A stretch of DNA of 64,000 nt, from positions 1-64,000 of the forward strand of contig NZ_JABRVQ010000018.1 of NCBI RefSeq assembly GCF_013248965.1. The letters run 5' to 3'. This document shows, in pieces, positions 27,401 through 35,867 of this stretch (position 1 is its first letter; every line of letters begins with the position of its first letter). Source of the stretch: Psychrobacter okhotskensis. Its GTDB lineage: Bacteria > Pseudomonadota > Gammaproteobacteria > Pseudomonadales > Moraxellaceae. The translations under genes were made by a program, and so were the position numbers. Under the pieces are notes generated by a model, which searched no databases, was not told where the DNA came from, and saw nothing but the letters and a program-made list of their open reading frames with translations.

Positions 27401-27544
27401 CTGGTAATTGTCGATTTATCACAGACCGAGGCAATTTGGCGAGTGATTTCCTTCCTTGGCGCAGGCAGTTTAATATTATTAATTGGTTATTTGGCACCGT
27501 TGCCGCCTGCCCGCGAGGAAAGCGTCAATCAGGCACAAGAGTAG
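24428..27544 (+). CDS. DUF2339 multi-pass membrane protein
   Basis: A 1038-residue inner-membrane protein with an N-terminal anchor (residues 5-20), a cytoplasmic helical and polar stretch (about 25-140) and then roughly 25 transmembrane helices to the end. The motif NLVVRVGVLVLLVGVVLLLR and the later KRFSYGITLQGAGLAIAYLS region match the DUF2339 family, a set of very large membrane proteins of unknown function found in many proteobacteria. Three longer polar insertions between helices (around residues 380-400, 555-615 and 795-815) are Asn/Ser-rich. It stands alone, with rbgA 125 bp downstream on the same strand. Confidence 0.88.
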   Translation: MSDISWFVLFICLAVIVVLYNKLRTRLDLLQKDITQLKNELQIQKQRFRSPIFDKDNDVGASAKLDTPLDTYNNVEAPTALLDSDISQFTTEELFEEVASLSKTEATGSTVYKDDDAYANLSKNLSPIEPDERSLPIVTSLIHSIKNWFFGGNLVVRVGVLVLLVGVVLLLRLLSEYIEISITAKLMTIGIAGLGLAALGLKLTAKRFSYGITLQGAGLAIAYLSTFFAYSVYQIIPSLPSFIGLGLLSAITIALAVRQNAFPLALLALSGAFFAPILTGNDTASLVTLFSYYLLLNVTIAIIAHYRPWKILNLFGVVVTFGLAYYWGMSENLNAVVTSQRWLLVLLVALHLLLYLFVVIRYAQQIIAYNILNEKSSSHTDNANNADNTGKVDSKNNGYVFPIDTGLLFSVPILAFGLFAALLDDIPNALTITSAVLAVIYLGLGWLFVQHSQRYALITEGMLALGFGFLALVIPLAFDAEWIAFGWSVQGLALVWFGRRSLRAWSVLFGLLLQLISIGMLILNVVFAIQDYPILALTISAIAYLSTVFILRASNSPANLNTILDSELKNNSNSNLAYSQEQTITSDAVAAYANALGISTQAAQQWLTSINSQSKIFNLVWRSPLLIRFLTFTAMAWLLQVLLLDFNHWLTSWRLATTTLIAIAALISLGTYWTINRYRLWAEIRQLSHGLLVVFYIMLILQLPQKFEFHLAWQTTNWLLFTGLIIGGLVIGQLWLKTWYEHSELSRYDGASWLGAGILVIAAAAHYGLADSAGVMAILIPAVLILAGLWFSYRDSGYRQQNTQTHEVSNQGFLYWFDWKQALFQCAAIFASIALFWVVITNWSYDGVIWGLSYFPLLNLYDISSILALFVGFGVYYLNQQHNQKLSIANADITINDSSNRIFTADNLLVILGSISFWLISSMLIRTLHATIGTPLWDSIQGGAWSSEQVQTGLTILWTLLALVATIIASRYWQRALWFMGIGLLGVVVLKLVIVDLSQTEAIWRVISFLGAGSLILLIGYLAPLPPAREESVNQAQE

Positions 27545-27668
27545 CCGCACATCTGGTTGGGCGAAATTGTGGCGTGAGCACTGTGGTTCTGTAGTAAACT
27601 GAACGCCATAAAAAGTAAATGACGATCGTCTTACTTTGAGCATTTTTTATAAAAGGTTATGAAAGCAG

Positions 27669-28625
27669 ATGGATAAGAGAGTAAGTATTCAGTGGTTCCC
27701 TGGGCATATGAACAAGGCCCGCAATGAAATCAAAGAAATCATGCCGCAGATGGATGTCGTCATTGAAGTGATTGACGCGCGTATTCCTTATAGCAGTGAA
27801 AATCCCATGGTCGCAGCATTACGCGGCGAAAAACCCGTGATCAAAATCCTGAACAAAGCCGACCTTGCTGACCCTGAATTGACCCAAGCATGGATGGACT
27901 ATCTTGAGCAGCAAAGCGGTGTCAAAGCCATTGCTTGTGATACCGAGAAAGCCAATGATGTAAAGCGTATCATCGCCATCTGTAAACAACTTGTACCCAA
28001 TAAAGTTGGCACAGGTCGTCAAATCAAAGCCATGATTATGGGCATTCCAAACGTTGGTAAATCCACCTTGATTAATACCTTGGCTGGACGCGCGGTTGCT
28101 AGAACAGGTGATGAGCCAGCGGTCACCAAGTCGCAGCAGTTGATTAAGCTGGACGATGACATCATGCTCTATGATACCCCTGGGATGCTATGGCCAAAAG
28201 TCGAAAACGAACACTCTGGCTATCGCCTGGCAGCGACGGGCGGCATTCGTGATACGGCGTTTGATTTTGCTGATGTTGCCAGTTATACCGCTGAGTATTT
28301 ATTAACTGCCTATCCTGAGCTGCTAAAAACTCGCTATAAAATTGAAGAGTTACCTAAGACCGATTGGGAGTTTTTTGAAGTGGCGGGACGTAATCGCGGC
28401 TGTGTACGTTCGGGTAATAAAGTCGATACTTACCGTATGTCTGAGATTCTGATTAATGAGCTGCGTAGTGGTAAGCTTGGGCGTATTACGCTTGAGACGC
28501 CAGCTATGACTGAGGCTGAAGAAGTCGTCGTCGCAGAACAGCGCATCGCTGCTGAAGAGAAGAAAAAGGCGAAAGAGGAAGAAAAGCGCTTGCGTCGTTT
28601 GAAAACACGGAAGAATAGGAAGTAG
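27669..28625 (+). CDS. rbgA: Ribosome biogenesis GTPase YlqF/RbgA
   Basis: A 318-residue circularly permuted GTPase that acts in late assembly of the large ribosomal subunit. As expected for the permutation, the G4 motif NKAD (62-65) comes before G1 GIPNVGKST (125-133) and G3 DTPG (169-172). The start IQWFPGHMNKA is the family hallmark. The C-terminal 50 residues are Lys/Glu-rich, ending in a basic RRLKTRKNRK, likely to bind rRNA. In E. coli the gene is absent; Psychrobacter-type genomes keep it. Confidence 0.93.
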   Translation: MDKRVSIQWFPGHMNKARNEIKEIMPQMDVVIEVIDARIPYSSENPMVAALRGEKPVIKILNKADLADPELTQAWMDYLEQQSGVKAIACDTEKANDVKRIIAICKQLVPNKVGTGRQIKAMIMGIPNVGKSTLINTLAGRAVARTGDEPAVTKSQQLIKLDDDIMLYDTPGMLWPKVENEHSGYRLAATGGIRDTAFDFADVASYTAEYLLTAYPELLKTRYKIEELPKTDWEFFEVAGRNRGCVRSGNKVDTYRMSEILINELRSGKLGRITLETPAMTEAEEVVVAEQRIAAEEKKKAKEEEKRLRRLKTRKNRK

Positions 28626-28646
28626 GTTTAATAAACGTAAGACCAA

Positions 28647-29042
28647 TCATGTAGAAGTGAAAATTTTCCCGTCAGGCAAAGAAACCAACCCTAGCAAATA
28701 ATAAAACACCAACCCATGTTTCTTTGCCAATGGTGCAATTACTCTAGCAGCTTCTTGCATATTACTATCTGGCAGCGGCAGAGAGACAGCAAAGGTATTC
28801 TGTAGCTGCACATGAGCGACCGTTGCTCCAAATGCTAATGATAGCTCGAATGATAAATCACCTTCATGGGCAAATTGCTGTAGCTCAGTGGCGAATTTTA
28901 ATATGTTTTCACTATGAGCGCTGACCTCTACCTCTAGCAGCTGCGGTAGTAATACACCTGCACTATCGTAAGAGATAGGCAGATACTCATCGCCATCACC
29001 CAAACTCGCATCCCAAACATAAAACAAAGCATATTCAGTCAT
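28647..29042 (-). CDS. Unknown protein, short paralogue of the preceding gene
   Basis: A 131-residue protein with no signal peptide or membrane helix and no family I recognise. The whole of it resembles the N-terminal part of the 374-residue protein encoded just upstream: both begin with a 'F-x-V-W-D' strand and both end this domain with V-I-A-P-L then GLVFY, then a G-x-V-x-x-P-D-G-x-I tail (here GLVSLPDGKI). The start codon lies 6 bp after the upstream stop, so the two are co-transcribed and likely coupled. It ends 22 bp from convergent rbgA. Function unknown. Confidence 0.7.
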   Translation of the reverse strand: MTEYALFYVWDASLGDGDEYLPISYDSAGVLLPQLLEVEVSAHSENILKFATELQQFAHEGDLSFELSLAFGATVAHVQLQNTFAVSLPLPDSNMQEAARVIAPLAKKHGLVFYYLLGLVSLPDGKIFTST

Positions 29043-29048
29043 AATCAG

Positions 29049-30173
29049 CTACTCTAATGGCTCTACGGTAGATAAAATCTCTAAAAGCCTATCCCAACGC
29101 TCATTCATTCTATTCTTAGCATACTCGTTTGGTGAGTTATCTATCAGATCACGATACTGTATAACCAAATTATCGAAGTCCTCTCGACCTGCAAGTTTGG
29201 CTAAAATAAGGTGTTTATCCACACACTCACCATAGCTGTGCCCTCTTGCAATCCTGTTGTGCAGTAACAAAAAAAGTTGATTATAGCTGGCTATTTTATC
29301 TACTTCATCCAGTTTACTGGCAAACTCAGTATTGATAAACTCAGGAATCTGTTTTTGCTTATCTGCAAAGTTTCTATCGCATACAGTAATGTAATGTAGC
29401 TTTAAATAAGGAAACTGCTGTCTAAGCTCAGTTGGCGGCGATACTTTGTCATAAATCTCTTCAAACGCTGATGATACAAAATACGCATGAATTTTTAATC
29501 TAAAATAGCCGTTCTTACCTTCCGCTCCTCCGGTTAGACGCACATGACCATAAGGCATGGCTTTAGTACAACCATCGACTTTAAGAGAGTCATTAACGTT
29601 AGCGCTTGATATTTGGCTGGTTTGATAACCATAGCGTTCTAAGCAATCATGCATGAATGGGTGCAGTATTTTTTCAAAATCTTCTCTATCTCTGGGAACG
29701 TCTGCCTCTGGCTTATAGATGTCGGCAGACTGTTTTGCAAGCGCCCGCTTTTCTTTTAGCAGTGTCATCCCTCGTGCGATGTTAGGCGGATAGATCGTAC
29801 CATCTGGATAGGCGACCATACCCCGCGTGTCATAAAACACTAGCCCTAATTCTTCACATAAAGGGGCGATAACATCTAGCGCTTCACCGTGCAGTGCTTC
29901 AGGTGTGGGTATGGCGACGCAAGCGGTCTTAGGATGTGTTTTCATCTCTAAATTTGTATTTACGTAGGCTTCATAAAAGACTTCTGAATAATCCGAGGTT
30001 CTGGCTTCGTCCACGAGACGATCTGCCAGCTCAATGATATTTGGGCTGATAGTATCCACTGGCTGCTGGCGCAAAGCTTCAAAGTCGTGCGTTGCTTGTT
30101 CCCATGAGCTGTCTTTACTTGGTATACAAGTAACTTGCTGGATATCCCAGACAAAAAAGGTTTGTGCTGACAA
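29049..30173 (-). CDS. Unknown two-part protein, long paralogue (TTG start)
   Basis: A 374-residue protein. The start is the TTG at 30171-30173, because a strong TAGGAGA ribosome site (near 30181-30187) lies 7 bases before it; an ATG 23 codons further upstream has none. Residues 1-130 are the domain shared with the 131-residue neighbour, with VIAPLCEELGLVFY and GMVAYPDGTIYPP. The remaining 240 residues are a separate mixed alpha/beta and helical part, with YFRLKIHAYFVSS, a L-H-Y-I-T-V-C-D-R-N segment and a helical end. No known catalytic motif, signal peptide or membrane helix. Not recognised. Confidence 0.7.
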   Translation of the reverse strand: MSAQTFFVWDIQQVTCIPSKDSSWEQATHDFEALRQQPVDTISPNIIELADRLVDEARTSDYSEVFYEAYVNTNLEMKTHPKTACVAIPTPEALHGEALDVIAPLCEELGLVFYDTRGMVAYPDGTIYPPNIARGMTLLKEKRALAKQSADIYKPEADVPRDREDFEKILHPFMHDCLERYGYQTSQISSANVNDSLKVDGCTKAMPYGHVRLTGGAEGKNGYFRLKIHAYFVSSAFEEIYDKVSPPTELRQQFPYLKLHYITVCDRNFADKQKQIPEFINTEFASKLDEVDKIASYNQLFLLLHNRIARGHSYGECVDKHLILAKLAGREDFDNLVIQYRDLIDNSPNEYAKNRMNERWDRLLEILSTVEPLE

Positions 30174-30364
30174 GATACTATCTCCTAAACTATTAATGGA
30201 AACACTGGTTCTACTTATTATCAAACCGAAAGTGCAAAACACATAATAACTAACTAATACTCTTCTTTAAAAATAACAAACCATTGCATAGCGAGTCAGC
30301 CCACCCCATAAATTAGTTAACCTTTTATGGTCTAATATTTTTTATTAATTGACAAGGATTATTC

Positions 30365-31600
30365 TTGCCTACTTTATTCTCTCAACCTGAGTCATCTCTA
30401 AACTCCTTCGCCCCACGTCTACTTGATTGGTTTGCTGAAAATGGTCGCCACGATTTACCTTGGCAACAGCATCAAACCGATACGCCAAATCCTTATATTG
30501 TTTGGCTATCAGAAGTCATGTTGCAACAGACGCAAGTGACCACTGTACTACCCTACTTCGCGCGTTTTATGACATCGTTTCCGACAGTGCAAGATTTAGC
30601 AGCAGCGGACTGGGATACTGTGGCAGAGCATTGGGCAGGGCTTGGTTACTATGCGCGCGCACGTAATTTGCATAAAGGTGCTAAGCAGTTGGTTGAGGTA
30701 ATCGATAAAACGGGCGATTTTCCGCAAACCTTAGCCGGTTGGGAAGCGATCTCTGGCGTTGGCCCGTCGACTGCTGGCGCGATTATGGCGATGGGGCTAC
30801 ATCGTTATGGCGTCATCTGTGATGGTAACGTTAAACGAGTAATCACAAGGTGGGCGGCAATCGATGGCGATATCACTAAGTCAGCGACGACCAAAGAGCT
30901 GTGGGCATTGGCGGAACGTTTAACGCCTGTCGATGACTCAGGATTATTTGCGCAAGCCATGATGGATATGGGCGCAACCTTATGTACTCGTAGCAAGCCT
31001 GCTTGTCTGTTATGTCCGCTACAAGATGATTGTATTGCCCATGCGCAAGGTCGCGAAACCGATTATCCAGTAAAAGCGAAAAAACAGCCCAAACCCAGTA
31101 AGTTTAGCAATGCGTTATTGATAGAAGATATTGATGGCAAAATACTGTGGTTACAGCGCCCCGATAACGGTATTTGGGGCGGACTGTGGAGTTTACCTTT
31201 GCAGTTTGTTGAAAAAATTGACGGTAAAGTAAGTGGCAAAACGACTGCTAAAAAATCAGAAGCCAGTGAGGATAAACCATTAAAAGTTGCTAGCAATGAA
31301 AAAGTATATGAAACAGAATTTACCACTGCTGAACAAATTATTAACGAGTGGTTAGATGAGCATAAACTGACAGCAAAAGCAGTCAGTAAAACTTTATTAG
31401 ACGATGCCCCTATTAAGCATTCGCTGACCCATTTTCATTGGTATTTGACACCACAATCAGTCACTTTAAACGCTAAGCAAACTGCCGAAATGACCAAAGC
31501 CTTACAAGCGGCAGAGATTAATATTCATTGGTTAAATGCTAATGCTGCGCAAGCAACGCTTGGATTACCACGAGCGATGGTTAAGATTTTAGAACAATAA
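30365..31600 (+). CDS. mutY: A/G-specific adenine DNA glycosylase
   Basis: Removes adenine mispaired with 8-oxoguanine or guanine. The 411-residue protein starts with TTG 30365, supported by an AAGGA site 7 bases before. The helix-hairpin-helix domain contains catalytic Glu50 (SEVMLQQTQV) and Asp153 (VICDGNVKR) with VGPSTAGAI as the hairpin. The [4Fe-4S] cluster ligands are Cys207, Cys214, Cys217 and Cys223. The C-terminal NUDIX-like domain (about 245-400) that reads 8-oxoguanine is interrupted by a Lys/Ser/Glu-rich insertion near 295-325. A terminator follows at 31626-31665. Confidence 0.95.
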   Translation: MPTLFSQPESSLNSFAPRLLDWFAENGRHDLPWQQHQTDTPNPYIVWLSEVMLQQTQVTTVLPYFARFMTSFPTVQDLAAADWDTVAEHWAGLGYYARARNLHKGAKQLVEVIDKTGDFPQTLAGWEAISGVGPSTAGAIMAMGLHRYGVICDGNVKRVITRWAAIDGDITKSATTKELWALAERLTPVDDSGLFAQAMMDMGATLCTRSKPACLLCPLQDDCIAHAQGRETDYPVKAKKQPKPSKFSNALLIEDIDGKILWLQRPDNGIWGGLWSLPLQFVEKIDGKVSGKTTAKKSEASEDKPLKVASNEKVYETEFTTAEQIINEWLDEHKLTAKAVSKTLLDDAPIKHSLTHFHWYLTPQSVTLNAKQTAEMTKALQAAEINIHWLNANAAQATLGLPRAMVKILEQ

Positions 31601-31625
31601 GTGAATTCACTTAAATAAAATTCAT

Positions 31626-31665
31626 AAAAAAAGCGACTCACAATGAATCATGAGTCGCTTTTTTT
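31626..31665. terminator. Bidirectional rho-independent terminator
   Basis: AAAAAAAGCGACTCA, short loop, TGAGTCGCTTTTTTT. It lies between convergent mutY and tesB. Confidence 0.88.
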
Positions 31666-31685
31666 ATTTAAGAAATACTAGAAGA

Positions 31686-32588
31686 TTAAGACTTCGGCAC
31701 ACGCAAACGCATCAAGCCTTCTTGTTGTACCGTTGCTACCAATCGACCATCTTGCCAAAACTGCCCATGGTTTAAGCCCTTGGCATTAGACGTGGTATCA
31801 CTCCACATGTCATACAATAGCCAATTATTCAAATCAAAATTGCGATGAAAATGCATCGAATGATCGATACTGGCCGCTTGTAAGCCGCTGGTCATAAAGC
31901 TAACGCCGTGTGACATCAGCCCTGTACCAACCAGATAAAAATCAGAAGAGAATGCCAACAGTGCTTGCTGAATAGCAATAGGCTGCTTGCCAAGCTCACG
32001 AATGCGCAACCAGTTCGCCTGTTTAGGCTTCATCGGCTCTGGATGAATCGGGTCACGCGGTTTGACCGGCTTAATCTCAACATGACGACGGCGCATAAAA
32101 CGGGCTTTTAGCGCGTCTGGGACTTTTCCGACATACTCTTCTTTTAAATCCTGCTCGGCGAGCAAATCTTCAGGCGGCGGATAGACTGGCATATCTTCTT
32201 GATACTCCAAGCCCTCTTCCATCGGCGAAAACGAGGCAATCATCGAAAATATCACTTGCTCGATCGGCGCTTTGCCACGTACTTCTTTATATTGAATCGC
32301 CGTTACTTCGCGCGCAGACAGACTGCGACCGTCACGTAGGCGACGCACTTGATAAATCACCGGCTGATTGATGTCACCACCACGCAAAAAATAGCCATGC
32401 AGTGAGTGACAAGGCTTTTCTTGATCGAGTGTATGAGCCGCTGCCATGATCGCTTGCGCCAGCACTTGCCCACCAAAAATACGACTGCCAACATAGTCAT
32501 GGCTCTTACCCTCAAAGACATCGGGGGTAACTTCAATAAGCGCTACAGTAGCCAGCAGCTCATCAATCAGTTGCGAATAATCGGACAT
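31686..32588 (-). CDS. tesB: Acyl-CoA thioesterase II
   Basis: Hydrolyses medium- and long-chain acyl-CoA to free fatty acids; a double-hotdog protein. The start chosen is ATG 32588 (300 residues, MSDYSQLIDELLATV), since the family begins there; an ATG nine codons upstream is possible. Conserved blocks are VFEGKSHDYVGSRIFGGQVL (catalytic-loop and first hotdog), SLHGYFLRGGD, and, in the second hotdog, ASIDHSMHFHR and NWLLYDMWS, carrying the family's Asp-Thr-Gln-type active residues in the SDTTSNAKGLNHGQFW area. It is convergent with mutY and downstream of rapA. Confidence 0.9.
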   Translation of the reverse strand: MSDYSQLIDELLATVALIEVTPDVFEGKSHDYVGSRIFGGQVLAQAIMAAAHTLDQEKPCHSLHGYFLRGGDINQPVIYQVRRLRDGRSLSAREVTAIQYKEVRGKAPIEQVIFSMIASFSPMEEGLEYQEDMPVYPPPEDLLAEQDLKEEYVGKVPDALKARFMRRRHVEIKPVKPRDPIHPEPMKPKQANWLRIRELGKQPIAIQQALLAFSSDFYLVGTGLMSHGVSFMTSGLQAASIDHSMHFHRNFDLNNWLLYDMWSDTTSNAKGLNHGQFWQDGRLVATVQQEGLMRLRVPKS

Positions 32589-32930
32589 GACGATATGTTT
32601 CCTTATTTTTATCAAAAACGCTAAGCATCTAAAAACGAGCCTCTAAAAACACGCACTCAACGATATCGATATGATATCGCGAAAGATCCTTTGCGGTTGA
32701 ATGTAAAATAATTTGAAATCACTTGTTAGAAAGACACAAGGGAGATTCTAGAACAAAAAATACAGTTGTAGTAGCACGATGACTAAACATTCATTATTCG
32801 GCAAGAAGGCCAACATCTTACCCAAAATTGCGGGCTTTGGCTAGATAATAGCCACTTACTAGCCAGTCTCTGTCTCATGTATTGGGATAACAGATAAGAT
32901 AGGCGAAATCCATTGTCATGAATCAATCAT

Positions 32931-32963
32931 AAAAAAACGAGACGATTAAGCACCTCGTTTTTT
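32931..32963 (-). terminator. Rho-independent terminator of rapA
   Basis: AAAAAAACGAG (32931-32941) and CTCGTTTTTTT (32953-32963) form a stem just downstream of the rapA stop at 32979. Confidence 0.75.
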
Positions 32964-32978
32964 TATCAGAATTTTAAC

Positions 32979-35867
32979 TTATGGTTTTACTGCCACTAGC
33001 ACGCGGATAGAGTCTGGCACTAGCGATAAATTACTTAAGGCTTGCTCGCCTTGGGCTTTTAGTTGCTCAAGACGTTCAATCTCTGCAGGACGGACGTTAG
33101 GATTGATAGTTTGCAGGTGCTTTAGGCGTTTGATTTCACGTGACCACTGCTGGCTAAAGCGGGCACTCGCTTGCTCACCAATCTCTGCAAGCTGCTGACG
33201 GGCAATGTCTTCTGCTTCATAATAACGCTGCTCAATCACATCGCCGCGCACTTTAATCACTTGGCGCGCACGGTTTTTATCCAAACGCTCAATATGCGGC
33301 ATAATCATATCGGCGCTGATACGCGCGGATAAATCACTGCCCTGCTCACTGATAAACACACGGATATTTTGTGTGGTTAAAGTCGCTGGCAAATTGAGCA
33401 ATCTTGGCGCAATGGCTTCAACGCGAAAATTCACTTCGAGCAACACCATGCCTTGTGGTACGGCAGCACTTTTTAACATCGCCACCGTAGTATTACCAAA
33501 GGTACTGGTACTTGCTAGCTCATAAATCGCGCGCATCAATGGATGCTCATGAGTGATAAATTCGATATCTTCACGCTGTAGCGCTTGCTCACGGTCAAAG
33601 GTCAAGGTCATGCCGTCTTCATCGCCAAGTGGCAAGCCATCGATATAATCACTAATCTCAGTGCTATCAATAGGGGCAATCACCCACGAGCCATCGCGTT
33701 GGATATTATGGTCAATATTGGCAGAAGCAAAGAAACGCTCGATAAACTGTGGCAATAGATTATGCCCATCAAAATCACGCATGGCATCAGCGATACGACC
33801 AGCCACACGGGGACGGCACGAGTTGTATTCTAATAGGCGATCACGACCCGCTTGTAGCTGTGCTTCCAGCCCCAACCGCGTTTGTAGCGCTTCTTCGATA
33901 ATATCTTGCAAGGTCGTACGATTAGCATCGGTATCCGCGCCTTCAAGCATCGGCTTTAGGTCTTGAATATACTGCTCTTGCACGCTCTGTGCGGTCGGTG
34001 AAATCTGATTAAACATATTGAGCGCATCGTGATACCACTGATACAGTCGCTCTTGCGCCGTCCCTTGTACGTAAGGCACATGCAGCATAATCTGTTGGGT
34101 TTGTCCGATACGATCTAGGCGACCGATACGCTGCTCCAAGGTATCTGGATTGGCGGGTAAATCCCATAGTATCAGCTGGCTGGCAAACTGGAAATTACGA
34201 CCTTCTGAGCCAATCTCCGAGCACAATAATATCTGTGCACCTTCACTGTCTGCGAAGAATGCGGCTGCTTGGTCACGCTCAAGCAATGTCATCTGCTCAG
34301 TAAAGATAGCCGTCTTAATGCCTGCATGCAGACGTAATACCGCCTCCAAGCTTTCAACGGTCGCGCCACTACGGGCAATCAATAGCACTTTTTTATGCTT
34401 AAGCTCACCGCGCAAAATATCAATCAACCAAGGCACACGTGGGTCGTCTTCTAGCCAGCCGCCGTCAGGTTGGTTTTCTTCGCCCCATAGCTGCTCGCGC
34501 AATTTACCATTGGTTTGATAGCTGTCTATCCACGCCTCAGGCAATGCCAGTGGATACGGCTGACTGCTACGACCATAAAACCCTTTGACACTCTCACGAG
34601 TATTACGGAATAAAATACGACCCGTACCGTGACGATCTAGTAGCTCGTTAAGGGCATGTGTGCGCAGTTTTTCGTCATCATTAATCGTTGCCAACTCATC
34701 AAGGCTGATGTCTAGCAAGCTGCTTAACGCGGCAATTTGACTGTCGCTCAAAGGCTTGTCTTCGATTAACACAGCAGCGACGGCAGCCGTTTCAGCAAAG
34801 GCTTCTTGACCATCGATAAACTCATCCAAATCATCAAAGCGATCTGGATCGAGCAAACGCAATCGAGCAAAGTGACTTTGCGCGCCAAGCTGCTCAGGCG
34901 TTGCCGTTAATAGCATCACCCCTGGCGTCTCTTCGGCAAAGTCAGCAATCAAGTCATATTTATCATTGCCGCCTTGTGCCTCATCCCAATGCAGATGATG
35001 CGCCTCATCGACCACCAATAAATCAAAACCAGCTTCCATCGCTTGGTCATATAAGTCAGGATGATCGAGCAATAGATCCATACCCGCAATGATACATTGC
35101 TCGGTGGCGAAGACGTTTTGTTCAGGATCGTGTTCTTTAATAGCTGCCGTACGTACCAAATCAAATAAAGCAAAGTTTAAGTTAAAGCGACGACGCAGCT
35201 CAATCATCCACTGATATTGCAAACTGTCTGGTACGAGGATAAGCACACGCTCAGCTTTACCCGTTAACAGCTGTTGATGAATAATCAAACCCGCTTCGAT
35301 GGTTTTACCCAGACCCACTTCGTCAGCGAGCAGCACACGCGGGGCGATACGCTTGCCAACTTCGTGAGCGATATAAAGCTGATGTTCAATAATATCGACG
35401 CGCGCGCCCATCAAACCTTTGAGTGGATGACCGGCCAGCGCCGACTGCATACGCAGGATATCTTGGCGCAGCTCATACCAATCGCCGCGCTCAATACGAC
35501 CAGCAAGTAGACGCTCAAGCGGCTTAGCCAAGGTAATATTGGCAGCAAGGCGGGTTTCCATAATGCCGCGCTCATGCTCATCGACACCATATTTGAGTAC
35601 ACCCATGACCTCATCAATGGCATTGACCATGTAGCATTTGCCATCTTGGTCATAAATGCTGTCGCCGACCTTGAACACCACGCGTGATAATGGCGCAGAA
35701 TTTTTGGCGTAGACGCGCGTCTCTTCACTTTGCGGGAATAAAATATGCACACAGCGGTCATCAACATCGATGACCACACCCAAGCCAAGCTCAGACTCCG
35801 TATCAGATAAATAACGTTGACCAACGGCGAATTCAGTACTGTGCAATGAAGCAATAGAGATAGTCAT
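32979..35867 (-). CDS. rapA: RNA polymerase-associated SWI2/SNF2 helicase RapA
   Basis: An ATP-dependent translocase that binds RNA polymerase and recycles it after transcription. The 962-residue length is normal. The N-terminal two-Tudor-like region (about 10-100) precedes the SNF2 core with Walker A GLGKT (185-189), Walker B DEAHH (287-291), LLTATPEQLG and, in the second RecA-like half, a GRNFQFASQLILWDLP block followed by QRIGRLDRIGQ. The C-terminal part matches RapA and not general SNF2 proteins. Single gene with its own terminator. Confidence 0.95.
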   Translation of the reverse strand: MTISIASLHSTEFAVGQRYLSDTESELGLGVVIDVDDRCVHILFPQSEETRVYAKNSAPLSRVVFKVGDSIYDQDGKCYMVNAIDEVMGVLKYGVDEHERGIMETRLAANITLAKPLERLLAGRIERGDWYELRQDILRMQSALAGHPLKGLMGARVDIIEHQLYIAHEVGKRIAPRVLLADEVGLGKTIEAGLIIHQQLLTGKAERVLILVPDSLQYQWMIELRRRFNLNFALFDLVRTAAIKEHDPEQNVFATEQCIIAGMDLLLDHPDLYDQAMEAGFDLLVVDEAHHLHWDEAQGGNDKYDLIADFAEETPGVMLLTATPEQLGAQSHFARLRLLDPDRFDDLDEFIDGQEAFAETAAVAAVLIEDKPLSDSQIAALSSLLDISLDELATINDDEKLRTHALNELLDRHGTGRILFRNTRESVKGFYGRSSQPYPLALPEAWIDSYQTNGKLREQLWGEENQPDGGWLEDDPRVPWLIDILRGELKHKKVLLIARSGATVESLEAVLRLHAGIKTAIFTEQMTLLERDQAAAFFADSEGAQILLCSEIGSEGRNFQFASQLILWDLPANPDTLEQRIGRLDRIGQTQQIMLHVPYVQGTAQERLYQWYHDALNMFNQISPTAQSVQEQYIQDLKPMLEGADTDANRTTLQDIIEEALQTRLGLEAQLQAGRDRLLEYNSCRPRVAGRIADAMRDFDGHNLLPQFIERFFASANIDHNIQRDGSWVIAPIDSTEISDYIDGLPLGDEDGMTLTFDREQALQREDIEFITHEHPLMRAIYELASTSTFGNTTVAMLKSAAVPQGMVLLEVNFRVEAIAPRLLNLPATLTTQNIRVFISEQGSDLSARISADMIMPHIERLDKNRARQVIKVRGDVIEQRYYEAEDIARQQLAEIGEQASARFSQQWSREIKRLKHLQTINPNVRPAEIERLEQLKAQGEQALSNLSLVPDSIRVLVAVKP

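Noticed and set aside
28647..30173. Calling the paralogue pair a toxin-antitoxin system
   Set aside because: The only evidence is adjacency and a shared domain; no toxin motif is visible.
33661..33966. Open frames inside rapA on the plus strand
   Set aside because: Shadows of a conserved coding gene in the other frame.
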